Positions 15,001-21,727 of a stretch of 24,060 bases of DNA are shown here, piece after piece (position 1 is the first letter of the stretch; each line of letters begins with the position of its first letter). The position numbers and the translations under genes are program-made. This DNA comes from JADLHS01 sp964553795. Its GTDB lineage: Bacteria > Verrucomicrobiota > Verrucomicrobiia > Limisphaerales > JADLHS01. The notes below the pieces were generated by a model that worked only from the letters and a program-made list of their open reading frames with translations, was not told the origin of the DNA and searched no databases. The stretch is taken from the NCBI GenBank assembly GCA_964553795.1, contig CAZKMR010000067.1, positions 1-24,060 of the forward strand. Direction: 5' to 3'.

Positions 15001-16689
15001 ATGTCAATGTTACGCCGTCAACGTTGCCGCTTGGGAATCATGGGCTTGGCATTGCTGGCGGCGGTTTTGTGCGGCTGCCGCACTCTCTTGTTGGAGGAAC
15101 TGGCCGAACGTCGCGCGGCCGTTCGGGCTGACGCAGAATTGGAACAGCGGGCGGTGGCACACGCGCGCTTTGCCGCCGGAATCGTTCATCAACTCTCCGG
15201 GAATCACGCGGCGGCGGGCGAGGAGTTCGTTCAAGCTGCCAAGGCCAATCCAACCGACGCGGAATTGTTGCTGGACGTGTCCGGGCGGCTGATTGAGACG
15301 CGTCAGTTTGCAAAGGCTTTGGAGGTTTTGAAGCTGGCGGTGGCGTTGCCAGAAGTGGATGCAGCGGTGTTTGTCCGGCTCGGATTTGTTTACGGCCAGT
15401 TGGGGCAAAAACAAAAAGCGCTGGAAGCGAACGAAATCGCGGTGCGGCGCTTGCCGCGATTCATGCCGGCCCGACAAAATCTTTATCTGGCGCTGGTTCA
15501 AGAGAACAAGCCGGTGGCAGCGTGGCAGGTATTGGAGGAGGCGCAAAAACTTCCGAATCCGGACGCGGAGCATCTCGTTTTATTGGCGGAGTTGTATGCG
15601 GATTTTGCGCGCCGCTTTCCGGATCGATCTGAGCCAGCGCAGACGCGGGCCGTGACCCTGCTGAAGCAGGCGCAACCGGTGGCCGCGGGACCGTTGCAGT
15701 TGAAATTGGCCGAGGGCTTTTATCGGCTCGGGCAGATGGAAGAGGCCGCGAAAGTTTATCTGGAACTGCTGGAGCGCGATTACCTCTCGCCCGCCTTGCG
15801 GGATGTGTTGCGGGCCAAGCTCGCGGATATTTATTTGCGCGGCGAAGATCGGGCGCGCGCGAAGGAGCAATTGGAAGCGATGATTCGCGAGAATCCGGCG
15901 AATGCCGGGGCGCATTATTTCCTGGGCGCGATTGCCGTCGAGGAACGGCAATGGGAGACGGCGGTCGCGCATTATCAACAGGCCGTTCAGTTGCAACCCG
16001 AGTTGGAGCCGGCACAACTGGATTTGGCCACGGCGCTGATGGCGGCGGGACAAGCGGCGGAGGCTTTGCGTCACCTCGAAAAATTTCGCGAACGGAAAGG
16101 CCCGGGTTTCGCGGTGGAATATCTCATGGGCGTGGCGTGCCATGAGCGGCAGGACTACGCGCAGGCGATCAAACATTTCGCGGCAGCAGAGCGGATTGCC
16201 ACGATGCAGGAGACCAATCGGCTGACGACGGGATTTTATTTTCAGCTCGGCGCAGCGCACGAGCGCGCCGGAGAACGCGATCAGGCGGCGGTTTATTTTG
16301 AGAAATCCATCGCGCTGGAGCCGGACAATGCGGAAGCGTTGAATTATCTCGGTTACATGTGGGCGGAGCGGGGCGAGCATCTCGCCCGTGCCAAAAAGTT
16401 GATCGAACGCGCCGTGGCATTAGAGCCGGACAACGACGCGTTTCTCGACAGCATGGGCTGGGTGTTGTTTCAATTGGGCGATTTCGCGGGGGCGCGGGAG
16501 TTTTTGTTGCGCGCGGTGGCCAAGTCAGAGCAGCCGGATGCGACGATTTACGATCACCTGGGCGACGCGTACCGGGCGTTGAATGAAATGGACAAAGCGC
16601 GCGAAGCCTGGGCAAAGTCCCTGTCCATCGAACCCAATGACAAGGTGCAACAAAAGTTGAACGCCACGGAGTCACCGGCGAATCCATGA
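15001..16689 (+). CDS. TPR-repeat lipoprotein
   Basis: This encodes 562 residues from the ATG at 15001 (a second ATG is at 15007). The frame is open back to 14962, but that start lies inside the terminator hairpin and would bury the signal sequence. Residues 1-26 form a lipoprotein signal: basic RRQRCR, then IMGLALLAAVLCGC, a lipobox with Cys26 as the lipidated residue. Most of the remainder is tetratricopeptide repeats; about ten to twelve units are visible, such as AHYFLGAIAVEERQWETAVA, EALNYLGYMWAERGEHLARA and DHLGDAYRALNEMDKAREAW. The protein is probably outer-membrane-anchored and acts as a scaffold for protein contacts; the partners are unknown. Its stop codon overlaps the start of the DUF2203 gene (ATGA), indicating translational coupling. 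Confidence 0.92.
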   Translation: MSMLRRQRCRLGIMGLALLAAVLCGCRTLLLEELAERRAAVRADAELEQRAVAHARFAAGIVHQLSGNHAAAGEEFVQAAKANPTDAELLLDVSGRLIETRQFAKALEVLKLAVALPEVDAAVFVRLGFVYGQLGQKQKALEANEIAVRRLPRFMPARQNLYLALVQENKPVAAWQVLEEAQKLPNPDAEHLVLLAELYADFARRFPDRSEPAQTRAVTLLKQAQPVAAGPLQLKLAEGFYRLGQMEEAAKVYLELLERDYLSPALRDVLRAKLADIYLRGEDRARAKEQLEAMIRENPANAGAHYFLGAIAVEERQWETAVAHYQQAVQLQPELEPAQLDLATALMAAGQAAEALRHLEKFRERKGPGFAVEYLMGVACHERQDYAQAIKHFAAAERIATMQETNRLTTGFYFQLGAAHERAGERDQAAVYFEKSIALEPDNAEALNYLGYMWAERGEHLARAKKLIERAVALEPDNDAFLDSMGWVLFQLGDFAGAREFLLRAVAKSEQPDATIYDHLGDAYRALNEMDKAREAWAKSLSIEPNDKVQQKLNATESPANP

Positions 16690-17069
16690 ACCATCGCTTT
16701 CAAAAACACTACACCCGCGAGGAGGCGACCGCGTTGTTGCCGCAATTGCGGGTCTGGCTTGAAAAGTTGCGCGTCTTTCGCGAGGAGATTGAGCGCAGTG
16801 ACAAGCGCCTGGCCTCGCTGATGAGCCCGGGCAACGACGTGGGCGGGGATCTGGTGAATCGTTGGATTCGGGCGCTGGCTGAAATGCAAGGCGTGCTGGG
16901 CGAATTTCAGAAGCGGGAGATTCAAATCAAGGACCTTGATCGCGGTTTGCTGGACTTTCCGGCGATCATCGGCGGCAGGGAAGTTTTCTTGTGCTGGGAA
17001 CAAGACGAGGAACGCGTGGAGTTCTGGCACGATCTGGAAGCGGGATACGGCGGGCGGGAAAAGTTGTAG
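16686..17069 (+). CDS. DUF2203 family protein
   Basis: The 127-residue product matches the DUF2203 pattern throughout: HYTREEATALLPQLRVWLEK near the start, a helical middle section, IKDLDRGLLDFPAIIGGREV, then FLCWEQDEERVEFWHDLEAG and a terminal GR. The family is small, soluble and of unknown function. The Cys-Trp and Phe-Trp-His residues are its most conserved part and are all present. The gene overlaps the TPR lipoprotein gene by four bases. There is no signal peptide, so it is cytoplasmic although its neighbour is exported. Confidence 0.9.
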   Translation: MNHRFQKHYTREEATALLPQLRVWLEKLRVFREEIERSDKRLASLMSPGNDVGGDLVNRWIRALAEMQGVLGEFQKREIQIKDLDRGLLDFPAIIGGREVFLCWEQDEERVEFWHDLEAGYGGREKL

Positions 17070-17197
17070 CGAGGCCCGTATTTATCCGGATGGATTGAAA
17101 AAATGGACCGCCCGGAGCTTTTTGCTTGCCTTGATTTTTTTGCGATTCATAGTCGGCTCGTCAGAATTGTCATTGTTAAACCCAGTTGTAACTCACT

Positions 17198-17887
17198 ATG
17201 AAAAAACTCTCAGGAGCGATCTTGTTGTCAGCCATAACGCTGTTCACCCAATCTCAATCAGCATCCGCAACCCTCTTGGCGGGATGGGATTTCGCCGGTT
17301 TGCCGGATGCTCTTAATGGAACTCCAGCAGTGATTCCTTCGACGGTCGGAACGGCGTCGCTTGATATTTCGGCATTCGGTTTAGGATCACCTCAAGGCAC
17401 CAATCCGGATCGCACCTCATTTGCCGGAAATACTCTGAATGTCTTTCCTGGCGGAGATCAAACCGCAGGGCAAGCGTTGGCGCTCGCAAACACGAATGCC
17501 AATAACAAGTCCGTCATCTTCAGCCTGAGCACGTTGGGATACGAAGATCTGGTGTTAACATTTGCGACGCGGGGCACGTCCACTGGTTTTGACACGCATG
17601 CTTGGTCGTGGAGTACCGACGGGGTAAATTACACCCCGCTAACGAGCATTGCGGCGAATAAAACATCCACCTGGTCGCTTGAAACGGTTGACTTCACCGC
17701 AGTCTCAAGCTTGGACAACGCATCCACCGCTTACCTGATGCTAACTGTGTCTGGCGCCACGAGTGCTGCTGGTAATAACCGACTCGACAACATTCAGATC
17801 AATGCGGTCGCTGTTCCCGAACCGACCGCCCTCGCATTGCTTGGTGGTTTTGGGATCTTGGCAGTTGTCACCCGCCGCCGCGCGTAA
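17198..17887 (+). CDS. PEP-CTERM sorting-domain protein
   Basis: This encodes 229 residues. A signal peptide covers residues 1-24 (MKKLSGAILLSAITLFTQSQ, cleavage after ASA). The C-terminus, residues 206-229, is a textbook PEP-CTERM tail: VPEPTALALLGG, a hydrophobic segment, and the basic end TRRRA. Exosortase EpsH/XrtA-type enzymes recognise this tail and move the protein to the cell surface or extracellular matrix; none is encoded in this window. The body opens with LLAGWDFAGLPDALNGTPAV, a start often seen in verrucomicrobial PEP-CTERM proteins, and reads as a beta-sandwich (YEDLVLTFATRGTSTGFDTH, WSWSTDGVNYTPL). Its base composition is visibly richer in A and T than its neighbours. A strong terminator follows. 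Confidence 0.93.
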   Translation: MKKLSGAILLSAITLFTQSQSASATLLAGWDFAGLPDALNGTPAVIPSTVGTASLDISAFGLGSPQGTNPDRTSFAGNTLNVFPGGDQTAGQALALANTNANNKSVIFSLSTLGYEDLVLTFATRGTSTGFDTHAWSWSTDGVNYTPLTSIAANKTSTWSLETVDFTAVSSLDNASTAYLMLTVSGATSAAGNNRLDNIQINAVAVPEPTALALLGGFGILAVVTRRRA

Positions 17888-17910
17888 CCTGAATCTCGTC
17901 TAACAATTAA

Positions 17911-17937
17911 GGCACGGCTCCGGCCGTGCCTTTTTTA
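17911..17937 (+). terminator. Rho-independent terminator after the PEP-CTERM gene
   Basis: An 8-bp perfect stem (GGCACGGC / GCCGTGCC) closes a TCCG tetraloop of the stable C(UNCG)G type and is followed by TTTTTTATTT. It lies 23 bases after the stop codon and ends the plus-strand run before the convergent chrA gene. Confidence 0.93.
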
Positions 17938-17966
17938 TTTGTGGTTTGGGAAGCGGCGCGAATTCC

Positions 17967-19136
17967 TCAAAGCAGCAGGTGCAATACTCCAACCAGCGCA
18001 CCGCCCAAAACCAACCACGCCGAATTGATGCGCCAGCGCAGGAGCAGTCCGGCGGAAATTAGCGCCAGCAGAACGGTGAGCCAATCGACCAGCGCGGTCG
18101 TTCCCAGTTGCCACGTCACCACGGCCATCAGCGCGAGCGAGGCGACGTTTACGCCGTCCAGAAATGCTCCGGCATAAGGCGAGGCGCGCAGTCGCGGAAT
18201 AAACGGACTGCTGAGCGCAACAAAAACAAAAGCCGGCAAAAAAATTCCCACCGTGGCCACGAGCGCGCCCGTCGGTCCGCTCAAAACATACCCAATAAAA
18301 GTCGCTGTCGTGAATACCGGTCCGGGCGTGACTTGACCGACGGCGATGGCGTCCAGCAACTGACTTTCGGTCAGCCATTGCCACCGCTCGACGAGGTCCG
18401 CCCGCAAGAAGGCCAGCAACACGTAGCCGCTGCCAAATAACACTGCGCCCACTTTCAGGAAAAAGAAAAACAGCAGCGGCAAACTGAAAGGAGTGGCGGC
18501 GATAACGCCCGCGCTGGCGACGGTGGCCGCAGCGGCCCCGCTGGGAAGTGAAACCATCAACGGCGCAAAACCGTTAGCAACTGAGTCGTTTCTTCTTTGG
18601 CTCGCGCGGATCGCGAGCATTCCGAATCCCACGCCGAACAGCACCAGCAATTCGTTTCCGCCGAAGACTATTGCGGCGATGGCCAAAACTCCCGCTCCCG
18701 CCAGCAGTTTCGATTTCACCGCCGTTTTGCCGAGATTCCATAACGCTTGCAGCACGATGGCGATGATGACCGGTTTGATGCCGTAAAGAATGGCGGCGAC
18801 TTCCGGCAGCTTCCCATATCGCACGTATGCCCACGCAATGGCCATCACGATGAGCATCGCCGGAAGGATGAAGCAGCTGCCGGCGACAATCAGGCCCGGC
18901 CAACCCGCACGGCGATAACCGATGTGAATCGCCAGTTCCGTTGAATTCGGGCCCGGAATAAGATTCGTCGCGCCGAGCAGATCCAGGAACTCGGGGTGGG
19001 TGAGCCATTGACGGCGGCGCACTACTTCATCCTCCATCATCGCGATGTGCGCCGCCGGGCCGCCGAACGCCGTGGTGCCGAGCTTCAAGAACAGTCCGGC
19101 CAACTCCAGTAGTGGGTGCGACGGTTTACACGTCAC
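17967..19136 (-). CDS. chrA: Chromate transporter family protein ChrA (two-domain CHR)
   Basis: The 389-residue inner-membrane protein consists of two homologous halves, as in long-chain CHR proteins that expel chromate. The first half has FLKLGTTAFGGPAAHIAMME, WLTHPEFLDLLGATNLIPGP and HIGYRRAG. The second repeats it as FLKVGAVLFGSGYVLLAFLR, WLTESQLLDAIAVGQVTPGP and FIGYVLSG. Both Pro-Gly-Pro turns and the Phe-Gly-Gly/Phe-Gly-Ser motif are present. The start is a GTG at 19136 inside the 3' end of the preceding isomerase-like gene, an 11-base overlap that suggests translational coupling. Chromate export is the known activity of characterised members; sulfate-related or other anion roles are possible for distant ones. 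Confidence 0.93.
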   Translation of the reverse strand: MTCKPSHPLLELAGLFLKLGTTAFGGPAAHIAMMEDEVVRRRQWLTHPEFLDLLGATNLIPGPNSTELAIHIGYRRAGWPGLIVAGSCFILPAMLIVMAIAWAYVRYGKLPEVAAILYGIKPVIIAIVLQALWNLGKTAVKSKLLAGAGVLAIAAIVFGGNELLVLFGVGFGMLAIRASQRRNDSVANGFAPLMVSLPSGAAAATVASAGVIAATPFSLPLLFFFFLKVGAVLFGSGYVLLAFLRADLVERWQWLTESQLLDAIAVGQVTPGPVFTTATFIGYVLSGPTGALVATVGIFLPAFVFVALSSPFIPRLRASPYAGAFLDGVNVASLALMAVVTWQLGTTALVDWLTVLLALISAGLLLRWRINSAWLVLGGALVGVLHLLL

Positions 19137-20019
19137 AAATGCGGATCGCTTGTTTCAGCGAGGCAATCGGGTCGCGTTTCGGAATGAACTCCTGCGCGAC
19201 GTAGCCTTTGAATCCGGTCGCCACAATCGCCTGCATGATGCGCGGGTAATACAATTCCTGCGTTTCATCAATTTCGTTGCGCCCCGGCACGCCGCCCGTG
19301 TGGTAATGATCGAAATAGGGATGAAACTCTTTGATCGTGTCGCAGATGTCGCCGTCCATGATCTGCATGTGATAAATGTCGTAGAGCAACTTGAATCGCT
19401 CGGAGCTGACGCGCTTTACCAGTTCGACACCCCACAACGTGTGGTCGCACTGATAATCCTGGTGATTGCGTTTGCTGTTCAACAACTCCATGACCAGCGT
19501 CACGTTGTATTTCTCGGCGATGGGCAGCACGCGCTTCAATCCGATGGCGCAATTCTCCAATCCCTTTTCGTCGTCGAGCCCGGCGCGGTTGCCGGAAAAA
19601 CAAATCAAGCGTTGATAACCCGCTTCCGCCGTCTCCTTGATGCGCTGTTCGTAGGCTTGCAACAATTTGTCATGATGCTCCACCCGATTGAAGGCCTTGC
19701 CGATGCCGCCGAGTCCGTCAATCGTCGGATTGCTGACGAGTGAGCAGGCGAGTCCGTGCTTCTTGAGAACCGGAAAATCTCGCGGCTCGATCAAGTCCAC
19801 CGCCACGAGTCCGACTTCCTTGCCGGCTTTGCAAAAGTCGTCCAACGCGATCTTGCTGTAGCACCATTTGCATGCCGAGTGGTTGATGCGGCCTTTCCAG
19901 TTGCCCGCAGCGGATTCTTCAGCTTTGGCGGAGGGCGAAAGTTTCGTGGCGACGGCGACCGCGGCGGCACCGGTGGTAACCTTTTGGAGCGCAGAACGAC
20001 GGGACATGGTTGTTTTCAT
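19126..20019 (-). CDS. Tat-exported hydroxypyruvate-isomerase-like TIM-barrel protein
   Basis: This encodes 297 residues from the ATG at 20019; the frame runs back to 20088 only through the decamer repeat. A twin-arginine signal (SRRSALQKVTTGAAAVAVAT) precedes AKAEE. The rest is an AP-endonuclease-2-type TIM barrel. Metal-binding residues fit the Hyi family: Glu178 (MELLNSK), Asp214 (YDIYHMQ), His240 (HYHTGGVPGRNE) and Glu277 (VAQEF), with spacings 36, 26 and 37, nearly those I recall for E. coli Hyi. Hyi interconverts hydroxypyruvate and tartronate semialdehyde; exported relatives in Planctomycetota and Verrucomicrobiota are common but their substrate is unproven. It overlaps chrA by 11 bases and follows the superoxide dismutase gene by 91 bases. 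Confidence 0.88.
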   Translation of the reverse strand: MKTTMSRRSALQKVTTGAAAVAVATKLSPSAKAEESAAGNWKGRINHSACKWCYSKIALDDFCKAGKEVGLVAVDLIEPRDFPVLKKHGLACSLVSNPTIDGLGGIGKAFNRVEHHDKLLQAYEQRIKETAEAGYQRLICFSGNRAGLDDEKGLENCAIGLKRVLPIAEKYNVTLVMELLNSKRNHQDYQCDHTLWGVELVKRVSSERFKLLYDIYHMQIMDGDICDTIKEFHPYFDHYHTGGVPGRNEIDETQELYYPRIMQAIVATGFKGYVAQEFIPKRDPIASLKQAIRICDV

Positions 20020-20031
20020 GAGAGATTGATT

Positions 20032-20062
20032 ATCACGGACGAATGCCGATGGACACGGATTT
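20032..20062 (-). repeat. CACGGATGRA decamer repeat, copy 2, upstream of the isomerase-like gene
   Basis: Three ten-base units can be read (CACGGACGAA, TGCCGATGGA, CACGGATTTT), more diverged than copy 1 at 147-177 and 24/31 identical to it. It sits between sodA and the isomerase-like gene, ending 12 bases before the latter's ATG, exactly as copy 1 does before yjbQ. Confidence 0.75.
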
Positions 20063-20110
20063 TTTTGCCCCGTACGGGTGACCAGCAATTAAGCGGATCA
20101 AAGCCATCGA

Positions 20111-20842
20111 TTAGCCTTTCAGCTTCGCGTAGCGGTCAGCGACAAAATCCCAGTTCACGACGTTCCACCAGGCGGCGACGTAATCCGCGCGTTTGTTCTG
20201 GTATTTCAGATAGTAGGCGTGTTCCCAGACATCGAGGCCGAGCAACGGTTGCCCCGCAACGCCCGCCACGGCGGCGCCCATCGCGGGATTATCCTGATTC
20301 GCGGTCGAGACGACTTCCAGTTTGCCATCCTTTACGATCAACCACGCCCAACCGCTGCCAAACCGACTGCCGGCCGCTTTGCCGAAACTCTCTTTGAAGC
20401 CAGCGAAACTACCGAAGTGCGATTCGATCGCTTTCGCCAATTCGCCTTTCGGTGCGCCGCCGCCATTTTTCTTCATCGCTTGCCAGAACAACGAGTGATT
20501 CAGATGCCCGCCGCCATTGTTGCGCACTGCGGTGCGATTCTTTTCCGGTATCGCGTTGAGATTTGCGACGAGTTGTTCGACGGATTGCCGCGCCAGTTCC
20601 GCCGTATCCACCAGCGCTTTGTTGAGATTGTCCACGTAACCTTTGTGGTGACGCCCGTGATGAATCTCCATGGTGCGCGCATCGATATGCGGCTCCAACG
20701 CATCCGCCGCGTAGGGCAGGGGGGGAAGTTGATACGGTTCAAACAGTGCCGCGCCGCTGGTTTGCGCCAGTACGGCGGGGGTAGCCAGCGCTGCGGTGGT
20801 CATCACGGCAGTCGTCTTCAGAGCTTCACGTCGGGTCATCAT
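20111..20842 (-). CDS. sodA: Tat-exported superoxide dismutase, Mn-type
   Basis: The 243-residue product is a standard Fe/Mn superoxide dismutase with an extra N-terminal twin-arginine signal (MMTRREALKTTAVMTTAALA, cleavage near VLA-QTS), so it acts in the periplasm. All four metal ligands are visible: His61 (EIHHGRHHKGY), His116 (NHSLFW), Asp204 and His208 (LDVWEHAYY). GGGHLNHSLFW together with STANQDNP (the active-site Gln in the second half of the protein) is the manganese-type arrangement; iron enzymes place that Gln in the first half. AAGGTG lies 5 bases before the ATG, the only good Shine-Dalgarno-like sequence I noticed. It is followed by the exported isomerase-like gene and chrA on the same strand. 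Confidence 0.95.
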   Translation of the reverse strand: MMTRREALKTTAVMTTAALATPAVLAQTSGAALFEPYQLPPLPYAADALEPHIDARTMEIHHGRHHKGYVDNLNKALVDTAELARQSVEQLVANLNAIPEKNRTAVRNNGGGHLNHSLFWQAMKKNGGGAPKGELAKAIESHFGSFAGFKESFGKAAGSRFGSGWAWLIVKDGKLEVVSTANQDNPAMGAAVAGVAGQPLLGLDVWEHAYYLKYQNKRADYVAAWWNVVNWDFVADRYAKLKG

Positions 20843-20905
20843 AATTCACCTTGGGTTGAGTTACTCTGCGTTCGACGGCGCCCGCGCGGCCGGTGTTCAA
20901 TCTGC

Positions 20906-21517
20906 TTAAACATCAAGTTGTTCAGGCAGGCCGAGAATTTTCACCGGCGCCACGATGCGCACCGGAATCGGGGCCTCCATCGTCAAGCGGCCCAACACTC
21001 GGATGTCCGGCGGCAACAGGCTCGACGCGACCTTGTCTTTGCGCACATGTTTGGCGATCGCCCCTTCGATGCGCCGCCGCATGCGATCTTCAATATCAAC
21101 AGGCGCCACGAAAATGTTTTCCAGTTTCAGATTGCGTTTGGCCGCTTCCAGTAACTGCGTGCTCTGGCGTAGAAATTCCGGCAAGCGCCCGCGCGTTCCT
21201 TCGCGCCACATCCCGTCCCACAACACCCGCATATCGCCGCGCGCCGCCGCCTCGGCGTCGCAGATGCGATAATTCCCGCCCAACGTGCTGATGATGTGCT
21301 CCTTCATGCGCTGGTAGAAGGACGTGCCCGTCTGGCCAATGTGACTGATGCGAAAACTGTCGTTCACCTTGATCGCCCAGAAATAAACGCCGCCGGACTT
21401 GCGATGTTTGCAATCCGCCAACACATCTTTGGTCTCGGAATACGCCCGATACGGTCCGTCGAAACGGATGGTGAGAATCTTGTTGGCGGAACTGGCTTGG
21501 CGTTTGGTTTGCATCAT
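20906..21517 (-). CDS. GIY-YIG nuclease-like protein
   Basis: The 203-residue protein has no signal peptide. Residues 42-75 look like a GIY-YIG core: GGVYFWAIK as the first strand, then ISHIGQTGTSFYQRMKEHI, which replaces YIG with HIG but keeps the following GQT, the conserved Arg of the RxxxH helix and the His. A later RRRIEGAIAKHV (148-159) could provide the metal-binding Glu of the family. The C-terminal 40 residues (LPPDIRVLGRLTMEAPIPVR) are unlike the core. GIY-YIG proteins cut DNA in repair, restriction and homing, but the function here cannot be told and the motif variants leave room for an inactive protein. It is 63 bases upstream of sodA on the same strand, and its GC content is similar to its neighbours. 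Confidence 0.55.
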   Translation of the reverse strand: MMQTKRQASSANKILTIRFDGPYRAYSETKDVLADCKHRKSGGVYFWAIKVNDSFRISHIGQTGTSFYQRMKEHIISTLGGNYRICDAEAAARGDMRVLWDGMWREGTRGRLPEFLRQSTQLLEAAKRNLKLENIFVAPVDIEDRMRRRIEGAIAKHVRKDKVASSLLPPDIRVLGRLTMEAPIPVRIVAPVKILGLPEQLDV

Positions 21518-21727
21518 GACCGACTTTCGCGCGCGAACTTAATGGGTTTGCCGCAACGAGTGAAGCGGGGAATGCGCGGCGATTGTTACATGTTAATGCG
21601 GTTTTTTGTTTTTTTGTGACGTTAACGAATGACTGAATTCGGCGCGGGACAGCTTCAGCGACTGCGACAATTTGTCCGAGGCCTCGCCTCACTTGATTTT
21701 TGAGCCTGTTTTGGCTCCCTTTCCTCC
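21518..21727. other. Divergent intergenic region upstream of opgG and the GIY-YIG-like gene
   Basis: This 210-base stretch is the longest gene-free piece apart from the region around the disputed start near 12145. It contains an AT-rich core around 21590-21625 with a T-rich run and two TTAA-containing boxes, which is where promoters for the two diverging genes would be expected. A 5-bp hairpin (GAGCC / GGCTC) lies just before the opgG GTG. No confident -35/-10 pair or operator could be assigned. Confidence 0.3.

Noticed and set aside
17104..17119. Possible sigma-54 (-24/-12) promoter before the PEP-CTERM gene
   Set aside because: GG and GC are correctly spaced by ten bases, but the remaining consensus positions (CAC after GG, TT before GC) do not match.
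21683..21727. GAGCC/GGCTC hairpin before opgG as a riboswitch or attenuator
   Set aside because: Only a 5-bp stem with no alternative structure or conserved aptamer-like sequence; noted in the intergenic entry only.
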